Positions 1-8,382 of a stretch of DNA of 64,000 bases are shown here, one piece after another. Below the pieces are notes generated by a model. It saw only the letters and a list, made by a program, of their open reading frames with translations, searched no databases and was not told where the DNA came from. Source of the DNA: Bradyrhizobium sp. CB1015. Its GTDB lineage: Bacteria; Pseudomonadota; Alphaproteobacteria; Rhizobiales; Xanthobacteraceae. Position numbers and translations under genes: made by a program. The stretch is from positions 4,898,001-4,962,000 of the forward strand of contig NZ_CP104174.1 in the NCBI RefSeq assembly GCF_025200925.1, given 5' to 3'. Each line of letters starts with the position of its first letter. The first letter of the stretch is position 1.

Positions 1-2
1 CT

Positions 3-274
3 TGGCCGGACCGACGCGACGACAATCGAGGAATCCATTATTTCTTCTCGAGCATCCCCTCGCATGCCGCCGCTGTGCTGCCGGTGGTGCTCGCGGTCGG
101 CTCGGGCATCGCCGACCTGCCGGTCACGACCCTTGCCATGCTCTGCATGTATTCGCTCGGCCTGATGGGCGTGATCTCGCCTTACGCGACGGGACCCGCG
201 CGATCTATTTCGGCAGCGGCTATAATTTCGCGGGGCTCCTGCTGATCGTGCTGCCCGGGCTGATGGTCAACTGA
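3..274 (+). pseudogene. C-terminal remnant of a DASS-family anion transporter, frameshifted
   Basis: The reading frame that enters at base 3 encodes YFFSSIPSHAAAVLPVVLAV and continues to a stretch ending ISPYATGPA. This matches the last transmembrane segments of divalent anion:Na+ symporters (SLC13/DASS), which import dicarboxylates or similar anions. Near base 200 the conserved continuation IYFGSGY lies in a different frame, consistent with loss of one base in a codon after GPA. After YFGSGY only about 17 residues remain before TGA, so part of the usual C-terminus is also missing. The 5' part is outside the window. It is either a real pseudogene or, less likely, a sequencing error; the short end argues for decay. 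Confidence 0.6.
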
Positions 275-511
275 GCCAGTCTGGACGCTGATTCCCGTTG
301 GCGGAGGAATATTCTGCTCCTGGGAGGGATTGGGAAATCTTCGTCCAACTCCCGCCAAATATCTGAAATTGCAAGAAAGACCGGAAAAGGCGATGGTGCG
401 TGCTGCGGTGCAGCGCGTTCGTCCCGGATCCTCACCGTCTCTCTTCCCCATCGACCTGGTTCCCGAGCGCGCACCCGGGAACGCGACTATTGTGCATGAA
501 GGCCGCCTCCC

Positions 512-1636
512 ATGAATGCCCACCAATCGCTCGCGATCGGACGACCGATCGAAACGCTTGAAGCGATTTCACCCGCGCCGGCCGAGCCGGATGCGATGGT
601 CCGTTTCGCCGGCATCTCCAAGACCTACCCGGCCTATCGCGGCAAGCCCGGCGTCAACGCGCTGCAGGACATCGACTTCGCCATTCGGCGCGGCTCCATC
701 ACTGGCGTGATCGGCCGCTCCGGCGCCGGCAAATCGAGCCTGGTTCGGCTCATCAACGGGCTGGAGAAGCCGACCACAGGCCGCGTGATCGTGGACAACA
801 GCGATATCTCCGCGCTCGCCGGCCGCGAGCTGCGGCTGGCGCAGCGCTCGATCGGCATGATCTTCCAGCACTTCAACCTGCTGTCCTCGCGCACCGCGGC
901 CGACAACATCGCGCTGCCGCTGGAGATCGCCGGCTGGGCCAAGGCCGACATCAAGGCTCGCGTCGCCGAGCTGCTCGCACTGGTCGGCATCGCCGACAAG
1001 CACGATCGTTATCCCTCCGAACTGTCCGGCGGCCAGAAGCAGCGCGTCGGCATCGCCCGCGCGCTGGCGACGCGGCCGAGCGTGCTGCTGTCGGATGAGG
1101 CGACCTCGGCCCTCGATCCGCAGACCACGCGCGCGATCCTCGATCTGCTTGCGAGCATCAACCGCGAACTCGGCGTGACCATCGTGCTGATCACGCATGA
1201 GATGTCCGTGGTGCGCCAGCTCGCCAAGGAGGTGGTGGTGCTCGATGCAGGCCGCGTCGTCGAGAGCGGCCACGTCGCCGACATCTTCACGCATCCAAGA
1301 CATCCGATCACGCAGTCCTTCCTGGCCGAGGTGATCGGCGACAGCCTGCCGGTGTCGCTGGCGAGCCGGATCGTTGCGGAGCGGCCTGCCGGCGGGCAGG
1401 CCGTGATCCGGGTCCAGGTGCGCGGGGCAGGGGCCGGCGACACCGTGGTGGCCCGGCTTGCGCGCGAGCTTGGGCTCGACGTCGCGCTGCTGTCGGCGCG
1501 CATCGACGAGATCGGCGGCCAGCATGTTGGCTCGCTCACGCTCGGTATTCCCGGCGGCGAGGACGCGGTGACGCGAACGCTCGGCTGGCTCTCTCAATAT
1601 CAATTCTCGGCGGAGCGTCTCGGCTATGTCGCCTGA
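512..1636 (+). CDS. metN: Methionine ABC transporter ATP-binding protein MetN
   Basis: Cytoplasmic ATPase that powers methionine import with MetI and a lipoprotein MetQ. Walker A GRSGAGKSS is at residues 68-76, the ABC signature LSGGQKQR near 170 and Walker B VLLSDEATSALDP near 191. The last ~90 residues form the NIL (ACT-like) domain that gives methionine feedback in this family. At 374 residues it is slightly longer than usual because of an N-terminal extension of about 28 residues before the ABC domain. The ATG follows a purine-rich GAAGG. The end overlaps the start of metI by 11 bases, indicating translational coupling. No metQ is adjacent, so the binding protein must be encoded elsewhere. 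Confidence 0.93.
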   Translation: MNAHQSLAIGRPIETLEAISPAPAEPDAMVRFAGISKTYPAYRGKPGVNALQDIDFAIRRGSITGVIGRSGAGKSSLVRLINGLEKPTTGRVIVDNSDISALAGRELRLAQRSIGMIFQHFNLLSSRTAADNIALPLEIAGWAKADIKARVAELLALVGIADKHDRYPSELSGGQKQRVGIARALATRPSVLLSDEATSALDPQTTRAILDLLASINRELGVTIVLITHEMSVVRQLAKEVVVLDAGRVVESGHVADIFTHPRHPITQSFLAEVIGDSLPVSLASRIVAERPAGGQAVIRVQVRGAGAGDTVVARLARELGLDVALLSARIDEIGGQHVGSLTLGIPGGEDAVTRTLGWLSQYQFSAERLGYVA

Positions 1637-2291
1637 ACTCATCAACCTGATCGTCCAGGCCACGGGCGAGAGCCTGTACATGGTCGGCATCGCAGCGCTG
1701 CTCGGCACCGCCTTCGGCCTGCCGCTCGGCGTCTTCCTGGCCACCAGCCGCAAAGGCGAGCTGTTCGCGGCGCCCATCGTCAATCGCGTGCTCGGCATCG
1801 TCGTCAACGCGACGCGCTCGACGCCGTTCATCATCCTGGTCGTCGCCATCATCCCGTTCACGCGCCTCGTTGCCGGCACCTCGATCGGCTCGACCGCGGC
1901 GATCGTGCCGCTGACGATCGCCTCGACGCCGTTCATCGCGCGCCTCGTCGAAGCTGCGATCCGCGAGGTCGACGGCGGCCTGATCGAGACTGCGTCCTCG
2001 TTCGGCGCTTCGCCGCTCCAGATCGTGTTCAAGGTTCTGATCCCGGAGGCGCTGCCAGGACTGCTGCTGGCGCTGACGCTCGCCGTCGTCAGCCTGCTCG
2101 GCTACTCCGCGATGGTCGGCGCGGTCGGCGGCGGCGGCCTTGGCGACCTCGGCATCCGCTACGGCTATCAGCGCTTCATGCCGGAGATGATGCTGGCCGT
2201 CGTGGTCGTGCTGATCGCACTGGTGCAGATCGTCCAGAGCGCCGGCGATTACCTGGCGCGCCGGGTCAATCGCCGGCTGCGGCATCGCTGA
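1626..2291 (+). CDS. metI: Methionine ABC transporter permease MetI
   Basis: Inner-membrane permease of 221 residues, the usual MetI length, with about five hydrophobic segments. The cytoplasmic coupling loop (EAA-type) is visible as SFGASPLQIVFKVLIPEALP, where the conserved Gly and the following helix dock on MetN. It lies in one operon with metN and overlaps its 3' end by 11 bases. The gene that usually follows, metQ, is absent; a TonB-dependent receptor comes next after about 200 bases. The family assignment is firm; the substrate (methionine) is inferred from family similarity and the NIL domain of the partner ATPase. Confidence 0.92.
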   Translation: MSPELINLIVQATGESLYMVGIAALLGTAFGLPLGVFLATSRKGELFAAPIVNRVLGIVVNATRSTPFIILVVAIIPFTRLVAGTSIGSTAAIVPLTIASTPFIARLVEAAIREVDGGLIETASSFGASPLQIVFKVLIPEALPGLLLALTLAVVSLLGYSAMVGAVGGGGLGDLGIRYGYQRFMPEMMLAVVVVLIALVQIVQSAGDYLARRVNRRLRHR

Positions 2292-2335
2292 ATCATTTCC
2301 GGATGTTGCAGCCAAGCAGATTCTGCTTCTGCGTG

Positions 2336-2352
2336 TCTGGAAACATTCCAAA
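2336..2352. promoter_or_regulatory. Candidate iron-control element (Irr-type palindrome), distal copy
   Basis: TCTGGAA-ACA-TTCCAAA is a 7-3-7 inverted repeat. The rhizobial iron control element bound by Irr is usually written TTTAGAA-N3-TTCTAAA, and the core GAA-N3-TTC and outer bases agree well. It sits about 150 bases before a TonB-dependent siderophore receptor, a classic target of Irr. Regulation is inferred from motif and context only. Confidence 0.4.
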
Positions 2353-2398
2353 CCGCGAAGCATGCGTGAGCGCATTCGCCGCACATGCCGCGCACACG

Positions 2399-2415
2399 TC
2401 TGGAGAAATTCTAAC
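2399..2415. promoter_or_regulatory. Candidate iron-control element, proximal copy
   Basis: TCTGGAG-AAA-TTCTAAC repeats the layout of the palindrome 63 bases upstream (about six helical turns, same face of the DNA). The right half TTCTAA is close to the published half site; the left half is degenerate. Two phased weak sites before an iron-receptor gene suggest cooperative binding, but this is inference. Confidence 0.35.
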
Positions 2416-2487
2416 CCGGTTCCTCTCGCACTCGAAAACCGCCTGAGCTAGGGCGGGGCATCAAAAACGGTACCGGCGAAGCCGGCA

Positions 2488-4803
2488 GTGCGTGGGGCCG
2501 AGAAAGACGTGAGCGACTTTCAATTTTCTTCGCGTGGCGACACGCGTCGTCGACAGATTCAGGTGCTTTTCCTCGGGGCGGTCAGCACATTCTCTCTCAT
2601 CATTCCCTTCGCTGCCGCGGAGGCGCAGACGCAGATTCCTGCGATCACCGTCGAAGCGCCGGCGCAGCGCACACGTCCGGCGGCGATTGCGCCGTCGCGG
2701 CGGGCTGCGGCGGCGCGCACCGCACGCGCCAATCGTCGCGGCCCGGCGCAGCAGGCTGCGCCAACGCAGTCGGCCTCATCGAATGGTGCCACGGCTGAGC
2801 GCGCCAACGGTCCGGTACGCGGCTTCGTGGCGACGCGCAGCGGCACCGCCACCAAGACCGATACGCCCTTGATCGAAACGCCGCAGTCGGTGTCGGTCAT
2901 CACCACCGACCAGGTCAGGAATCAGGGCGCGGTCTCGATCGGCGAGGCCCTGCGCTACACCGCCGGTGTCAGCGGCGACGTCAATGGCGGCTCGGACACC
3001 CGCTTCGGCGGCCTCCAGATCCGCGGCTTCGACATGACCATGCCGGGCCTCTACGTTGACGGCTTGCGGATTCCCTCCAGCAACTACGTGCACTTCAATG
3101 GCCTCGAGCCCTATGGGGCCGAGCGCATCGAGGTGCTCAAGGGTCCATCCTCCGCCATGTACGGCGGCAGCGGCACCGGCGGCGTCCTCAACTACGTGAC
3201 CAAGCTGCCGACGGCGCAGCAATTCGGCGAGGTCTCGATCTCCGGCGGCAGCTTCAACCGCTATCAGGGCCAATTCGACATGGGCGGCCCTGCCAACAAG
3301 GAAGGCACGGTGCTGTGGCGCCTGACCGGCGTCGTGCGCGACGGCGAGACCCAGGTCGACTTCAGCAAGGACAATCGCGTCTTCATCGCGCCCGCCGTCA
3401 CTTTCAAGCCGAACGAGGACACCACCATCACCTTGCTCGCCAACTATCAGCGCGATCGAGCAGGGTGGGGTCTCCAGTTCCTACCAGCCTCGGGTACGGT
3501 GTGGCCGAACAACGGCCGCACCATTCCGGTCTCGTTCTTCGCGGGCGTGCCGGGCTTCGACGCGTTCAACACCGAAATCGCGACCGCCGGCTACCAGCTC
3601 TCGCACGATTTTACCGACTACCTCACGTTCCGCCAGAACCTGCGCTACGCCTATCAGCACAACGAGGAGAAGGTGTTTTACGGCGGGGGCTATACCGACG
3701 AAGCCGCAGGGCAGCTCGCACGCTATGGCAGCTACAGCAACTCCTACATCAACTCCTTCGCCGTGGATAATCAGCTCCAGGGCAAGTTCAACACCGGCAT
3801 TCTCAGCCATACAACGCTGGTCGGCGTCGACTATCGCAACTCGTCCTTCCGCGACACCGCCTTTGGGGTCACGACCTCGTCCCCCGAGATCAACGTTTTC
3901 AACCCGAACTACAGCTACGACTACGCCATAGGCGCCATGAGCGACAACACCGGCGTCAAGCAGTCGCAAGTAGGCCTCTATGCGCAGGATCAGATCAAGC
4001 TCGGCCGGCTCTCGTTCCAGTTCGGCGGTCGCCAGGATTTCGTGACGACGCAGATCGACAACGGTCTCGCCAACACGACGGTCGCGAAGGATGCTTCGGC
4101 CTTCACCGGCCGCGCCGCCGTCATGTACAATTTCGACAACGGCATCGCGCCCTATTTCAGCTACTCGGAATCGTTCCTGCCGCTGCTCGCAACCGGGGTT
4201 GGCGGACAGATGCTCAATCCCGAGTCGGGCGTCCAGTACGAGGTCGGCGTCAAGTACCAGCCGGTCGGCTGGAACGCGTTGTTCACTTTCGCCGCCTTCG
4301 ACCTGACGCGCGACAACCTCGCGGTATACGTGCCCGCAGCCACCTCTTACGAACAGATTGGGCAGGTGAAGTCGCGCGGCATCGAGCTCGAAGGCACGAT
4401 GTCGCTCGCCGACGGCTGGAACCTGCGCGCCGCCTATGCCTATGTCGATGCCATGGTTACGCAGGATCCGGTGAATGTCGGCAAGGCGCCGACCACGGTG
4501 CCGCTCAACCGCGCTTCGCTGTGGAGCGACTACACGCTGCAGACCGGGCCGCTCGCCGGTCTGCAATTCGGCGGCGGCATCCGCCATGTCGGCGCGACCT
4601 GGGGCGACGACGCCAACACCTTCAAGGTGGGCGCATCGACCGTGCTGGACGCGCTGCTGGCCTACAGCCACGACAATTGGCGGCTGTCGCTGAACGTGAC
4701 CAACCTTGCCGATACGCGCTATGTCGCTGCGTGCTACAGCCTGGCCGGCTGCTTCTATGCCGAGGGACGCAAGGCCATCGGCAAGCTGACTTATCGCTGG
4801 TGA
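2488..4803 (+). CDS. TonB-dependent siderophore receptor
   Basis: Outer-membrane receptor that imports ferric siderophores using TonB energy. The N-terminus has a hydrophobic signal segment ending AAAEAQT, then a likely TonB box ITVEAP, an Ala/Arg-rich linker to about residue 110, a plug domain (VITTDQVRNQGAVSIGEAL, then RIEVLKGPSSAMYG) and a 22-strand-type barrel ending in IGKLTYRW with the terminal aromatic residue. The paired cysteines near the C-terminus (VAACYSLAGCFY) resemble the ferrioxamine/ferrichrome (FhuA/FoxA-like) branch. There is no ATG; GTG at 2488 or GTG at 2509 is the likely start. A PepSY membrane protein follows after 53 bases, and candidate iron-control palindromes lie upstream. 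The siderophore is not determined. Confidence 0.9.
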   Translation: MRGAEKDVSDFQFSSRGDTRRRQIQVLFLGAVSTFSLIIPFAAAEAQTQIPAITVEAPAQRTRPAAIAPSRRAAAARTARANRRGPAQQAAPTQSASSNGATAERANGPVRGFVATRSGTATKTDTPLIETPQSVSVITTDQVRNQGAVSIGEALRYTAGVSGDVNGGSDTRFGGLQIRGFDMTMPGLYVDGLRIPSSNYVHFNGLEPYGAERIEVLKGPSSAMYGGSGTGGVLNYVTKLPTAQQFGEVSISGGSFNRYQGQFDMGGPANKEGTVLWRLTGVVRDGETQVDFSKDNRVFIAPAVTFKPNEDTTITLLANYQRDRAGWGLQFLPASGTVWPNNGRTIPVSFFAGVPGFDAFNTEIATAGYQLSHDFTDYLTFRQNLRYAYQHNEEKVFYGGGYTDEAAGQLARYGSYSNSYINSFAVDNQLQGKFNTGILSHTTLVGVDYRNSSFRDTAFGVTTSSPEINVFNPNYSYDYAIGAMSDNTGVKQSQVGLYAQDQIKLGRLSFQFGGRQDFVTTQIDNGLANTTVAKDASAFTGRAAVMYNFDNGIAPYFSYSESFLPLLATGVGGQMLNPESGVQYEVGVKYQPVGWNALFTFAAFDLTRDNLAVYVPAATSYEQIGQVKSRGIELEGTMSLADGWNLRAAYAYVDAMVTQDPVNVGKAPTTVPLNRASLWSDYTLQTGPLAGLQFGGGIRHVGATWGDDANTFKVGASTVLDALLAYSHDNWRLSLNVTNLADTRYVAACYSLAGCFYAEGRKAIGKLTYRW

Positions 4804-4856
4804 AATCGAAGACGGTCCGGCACCCGGCCGGGCCCGCTGGATGAGAGTGGAAGACG

Positions 4857-6149
4857 ATGAGAGCGATATTCGGCAGGCTGCATCGCTGGGCGGGACTGCT
4901 CACGGCCGGATTCCTGTTCTTCTCCGGCATAACAGGCGCGATCATCTCCTGGGACCACGAGATCGACGACGTCCTGAACAGCCATCTATTCGATGTCTCG
5001 ACGAAGGGGCCGGCGATTCCCTCGCTCGAGCTCGCCAAGATGATCGAGCAGCGCGATCCGCGTGCGCGCGTGGTCTATCTCTTCATGACGCCGGAGCAGG
5101 GCCACGCGTTGTGGTTCTTCGTCATGCCGCGAATCGATCCTGCGACCGGCAAGCGCTACCCGCTCGACTACAATCAGGTCTTCCTCGATCCCAACACCGG
5201 CGCGGAGCTCGGCCGCCGCTATTGGGGGGCGGTCTGGCCCGTCACGCGGGAAAACTTCGTTTCGTTCCTCTACAAGCTGCACTACACGATGCACATCCCG
5301 GAATTCTGGGGCAGCGACCGCTGGGGCATGCGCGTGCTCGGCATCATCGCCATCATCTGGACCATCGATTGCTTCATCGGCTTCTATCTGACGCTGCCCT
5401 CGCGCCGGCGCGCCAAGGCGGCGCGGGCGCCTGAGGTCGCGCGCCAGCTCGAACGCGGCTTCTGGGCGCGCTGGGCGCCGGCCTGGACCATCAAGACTTC
5501 AGGCAGCGCATACCGGATCAACTTCGACATTCACCGCGCCTTCAGCCTGTGGACCTGGGGCGTGCTGTTCATCATCGCCTTCACGGCGTTCTCGCTGAAC
5601 CTCTATTTCGAGGTGTTCTCGCCGCTGATGAAGATGGTCTCGAACTACACCCCGACGCCCTATGAGCAGCGGCCGTATCGCGATCTCGACGATCCCATCG
5701 AGCCCAAGGTCACGTTCGCCGAGATCGCCATGCGCGCGGCGGCCGACGGCAAGGCACGTGGATGGACAGTCCCGGTCGGGTCGATCAATTACGGCCCGGC
5801 CCATGGCGTCTATGCCGCCGCCTTCTTCCACCCCGGCGACGATCACGGCGCCGGCGGCGTCGGCCCGGCGCAGCTCTATTACGACAGCGAGGACGGACGT
5901 CCCATTGGCGAGCGGCTGCCCTGGGTCGGGACCGCCGCCGACATCTTCGTGCAGGCGCAGTTTCCGCTGCATTCGGGCCGCATCGTCGGATTGTTCGGGC
6001 GCATCCTGATCTCGGTGATGGGCCTCGTGGTCGCCGCACTCTCGGTCACCGGCGTCGTGATCTGGTGGCGCAAGCGCCGCGCCCGTGTTCGCGTGCGCGA
6101 GACCGCCGCGATGCGCCCGACCCGGCAGCAACTCACGCCGGCAGAGTAG
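4857..6149 (+). CDS. PepSY-associated TM protein (iron-regulated membrane protein)
   Basis: Inner-membrane protein of 430 residues with the PepSY_TM architecture. It has a first helix after FGRLHRWAGLLTAGFLFFSG, a periplasmic PepSY-type domain, a helix around the segment LGIIAIIWTIDCFIGFYLTL, a second periplasmic domain and a last helix near VMGLVVAALSVTGVVIWW, followed by a basic tail. The conserved membrane histidines (LHRW, LHYTMH, FDIHRA, LHSGR) are those thought to bind haem or act in ferric-siderophore reduction in this family. It follows the TonB receptor after 53 bases and is probably co-transcribed, suggesting a role in releasing iron after uptake. Confidence 0.85.
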   Translation: MRAIFGRLHRWAGLLTAGFLFFSGITGAIISWDHEIDDVLNSHLFDVSTKGPAIPSLELAKMIEQRDPRARVVYLFMTPEQGHALWFFVMPRIDPATGKRYPLDYNQVFLDPNTGAELGRRYWGAVWPVTRENFVSFLYKLHYTMHIPEFWGSDRWGMRVLGIIAIIWTIDCFIGFYLTLPSRRRAKAARAPEVARQLERGFWARWAPAWTIKTSGSAYRINFDIHRAFSLWTWGVLFIIAFTAFSLNLYFEVFSPLMKMVSNYTPTPYEQRPYRDLDDPIEPKVTFAEIAMRAAADGKARGWTVPVGSINYGPAHGVYAAAFFHPGDDHGAGGVGPAQLYYDSEDGRPIGERLPWVGTAADIFVQAQFPLHSGRIVGLFGRILISVMGLVVAALSVTGVVIWWRKRRARVRVRETAAMRPTRQQLTPAE

Positions 6150-6229
6150 GGCATCCGCCCCGCCAAAGGATGAACCTTCGCACCCGGCATCGGCACAAAG
6201 ATGGGAGATCGCTCTCTTCCGGAATTGCA

Positions 6230-7057
6230 ATGAGATTACCTGCCTTGCTCTGCCTGCTCGTCCTGGCCACGCCCGCCGAGGCGGCCGCGCCCGAGCAGCA
6301 CTATCTCGACCTGCGCGACCGCTACATCGCAAAATTCTCCAGCGCCAAGGAGAGCGACGAGATCTACAAGCAGCACGATGCGGCCGTGAAGGAGCTGGCC
6401 GGCGTGCTGCGCAACCTGGTCGGTCCGGTCGCGATCAAGGGGCTCCCGGCCGAGGGCAAGTCGAACGTCGATACGCTGTTCAAGAGCGATATCGGCTTCG
6501 GCCATCTCGACGGGCTGAGCTTTGCTTCCGAAGGCGACAAGATGCAGGCCGTGGTGACCACGACCGGGCTGCTCAAGCACTGGCTCGGCGAGCATCGCGA
6601 GGACGGCATGCCGCAGGAGAGCGGCGCAGCTTTGAAATCCGACCGCTTCTATTATTACGCGATCCAGGACGCCGCCTTCGCGATCTATGCGGAGCTGCCG
6701 ATCACCAAGCCGGCGAGGGCGAGCGTTGCAGCCGCTGTGCTCGGCGTGCGCGGCAATGGCGACCTCAAGGGGCCGCCGAACGAAATCGACGTCGTCGCGA
6801 TCCAGGGCGACAAGGTCTATTTCCTCGCGGCAACGGAGGCCGTGAAGACCGCCCCGATCCCGGCCTGTGAGAAGGTCTGGAAGCAGATGATGGCAAAGCC
6901 CGTCGACAAGAAGGACCCGCGGGGCGACATGGCCCGCGAAGACAAGGCGATGACCTCCTTCACGGCATGCTTCGCCAAGGAAGCCCCGAGCCAGAGCTGG
7001 TACGCGGCCGCCGTCAAGAAGGCGCAGAGCCAGTTGGAGCGACTGCCGCTCCCTTAG
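6230..7057 (+). CDS. Predicted secreted protein of unknown function
   Basis: 275 residues beginning with a clear signal peptide (MRLPALLCLLVLATPAEAA). The mature part is mostly charged and probably helical: an N-terminal stretch YLDLRDRYIAKF, a middle part with repeated Gly/Asp turns, and a C-terminal region rich in Lys with two Cys (IPACEKVW and TACFAKE) that could form a disulfide. I do not recognise a family. It follows the PepSY gene by about 80 bases on the same strand, so it may belong to the iron-uptake transcript. An in-frame ATG at 6170 would add 20 residues before the signal peptide; the 6230 start gives a normal signal sequence. Confidence 0.7.
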   Translation: MRLPALLCLLVLATPAEAAAPEQHYLDLRDRYIAKFSSAKESDEIYKQHDAAVKELAGVLRNLVGPVAIKGLPAEGKSNVDTLFKSDIGFGHLDGLSFASEGDKMQAVVTTTGLLKHWLGEHREDGMPQESGAALKSDRFYYYAIQDAAFAIYAELPITKPARASVAAAVLGVRGNGDLKGPPNEIDVVAIQGDKVYFLAATEAVKTAPIPACEKVWKQMMAKPVDKKDPRGDMAREDKAMTSFTACFAKEAPSQSWYAAAVKKAQSQLERLPLP

Positions 7058-7157
7058 AGCATGATCCGGAAAAGTGTGAAGCGGTTTTCCGAAAGATCAT
7101 GCCCAAACAATAACCTAAAGCGCGATGACGATTTATCCTAATCGCATCGCGCTTTAG
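7058..7157. repeat. Intergenic composite palindromic repeat
   Basis: Two adjacent stem-forming units. The first has arms GCATGATC (7059-7066) and GATCATGC (7095-7102), with GGAAAA/TTTTCC extending the pairing inside. The second has arms CTAAAGCGCGATG (7115-7127) and CATCGCGCTTTAG (7145-7157). This pair looks like the dispersed palindromic elements found between genes in Bradyrhizobium and Rhodopseudomonas. It directly abuts the stop codon of the upstream gene and may also end transcription. Confidence 0.65.
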
Positions 7158-7208
7158 GAACGCCAGCTCAAGATCCGCCGCCTTGATCCTTCGTCTTGGC
7201 CTGTGAGC

Positions 7209-8180
7209 TCATTTTTTCTCTGCCCTGGCGGTAACAGCTTCCCATTTCTTCACCTCGCTGGCGATGAACCGCGAAAATTCCGCCGGCGTCATCGGCATCG
7301 GGTCAGAGCCCAGTCCGCGAATTCGCTCCGCGATCGCCGGATCGCCCAGCGCCGTCACGAACGCCGCGTTGATTTTCTCGACGATATCGCCGGGCGTTCC
7401 CGCCGGTGCGACGATGCCGAACCAGCCCGTTGCCTCAAAACCGGTGAGGCCCTGTTCGGCAAAGGTTGGCGTGTTTGGCAGACGTGGATAGCGCTGAGCC
7501 GAGGAGACGGCCACGGGCGTGATCAGGTCGCCCTCGATCGCGGTCATCGCCGACGGAGGATCGACGATTCCGAGTGCCATATGCCCGCCGATCAGGTCGG
7601 TCACGACCGGCGCCATGCCTCTATAGGGCACCAGCTCGAGCCTGGTATCCGCCATCTGGTTGAACATCTCGCTGGTGAGATGCATCAGCGTGCCGTTGCC
7701 GCCATGACCAACAGTAAGCTTGTTCGGCTGCTTTGCCATAGCGATGATGTCACGAAGCGTCTTCCCTCGCAGCGCATTCGAAGCCGCCAGAATGAAAGGC
7801 ACCGACGCGAGGCCGGTCACCGGCGCAAGGTCCTTGTGCGCGTCATAGGTGATGTTGTCCTGAACCCCGAGGCTTACGCCCAGCCCCGCCGCACCGCCCA
7901 ATCCGATCAGGTACCCGTCCGGCGGCGCTTTGGCGACCATGCCGAGCGCGATCGCGCCACCTGCGCCCGGACGGTTTTCAATCACCAACGGTTGCCCCAA
8001 TTGTTTTTCGACGTTCGGCTGCACGATGCGGGCGATTGCATCGGAACTGCCGCCGGCGGGAAAGCCGACGACGAGGCGGATCGCACGTTCAGGATAGGCG
8101 GCCGCGGCCTTGCCGCTCCCCACCGCGGCCCACTGGCACGCGAGCACCATGGCTATCACTGCGCTCGAGAGTCTTCTCAT
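7209..8180 (-). CDS. TctC/Bug-family solute-binding protein
   Basis: Periplasmic binding protein of 323 residues from the tripartite tricarboxylate transporter family. A signal peptide (MRRLSSAVIAMVLACQWAAV) is followed by the family's opening YPERAIRLVVGFPAGGSSD and the motif IENRPGAGGAIA; the phrase LELVPYRGMAP in the middle is also typical. Bug proteins bind carboxylic acids or amides; the ligand here is unknown. The ATG at 8180 has a strong GGGGGG Shine-Dalgarno; an upstream in-frame start would place residues before the signal peptide. No TctA/TctB permease genes are adjacent, which is common for orphan Bug proteins. A LysR gene lies upstream in the same direction and may control it. Confidence 0.9.
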   Translation of the reverse strand: MRRLSSAVIAMVLACQWAAVGSGKAAAAYPERAIRLVVGFPAGGSSDAIARIVQPNVEKQLGQPLVIENRPGAGGAIALGMVAKAPPDGYLIGLGGAAGLGVSLGVQDNITYDAHKDLAPVTGLASVPFILAASNALRGKTLRDIIAMAKQPNKLTVGHGGNGTLMHLTSEMFNQMADTRLELVPYRGMAPVVTDLIGGHMALGIVDPPSAMTAIEGDLITPVAVSSAQRYPRLPNTPTFAEQGLTGFEATGWFGIVAPAGTPGDIVEKINAAFVTALGDPAIAERIRGLGSDPMPMTPAEFSRFIASEVKKWEAVTARAEKK

Positions 8181-8278
8181 GGTGTGCCCCCCGTCGCAGG
8201 TGACGCGCGCGGTCAATTATATTGCTGGTTCCCGATGTCTCGCGTTAGTCCCAAAATACTCATCGACTAATGAAGTCG

Positions 8279-8288
8279 CCTTATGAAT
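8279..8288. promoter_or_regulatory. Shared motif CCTTATGAAT before the binding-protein gene
   Basis: The same ten bases occur at 9362-9371, immediately before the LysR gene start, and here about 100 bases before the binding-protein gene. A motif shared by a LysR gene and its likely target could be the regulator's recognition half-site, allowing autoregulation. This is inference from two copies only. Confidence 0.25.
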
Positions 8289-8382
8289 CCCGCAATGCAG
8301 CAATTGGAAACGGTCGCGGGTCGAGCAGCTCATGACGCCTGTGTTGAGGCGAGCCCGTCGGTCGTCGGCCGCAGCTCAGGGT

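Noticed and set aside
275..511. Possible SAM-responsive riboswitch before metN
   Set aside because: I looked for SAM-I and SAM-II hallmarks and found none; the GC-rich stretch forms no recognisable conserved core.
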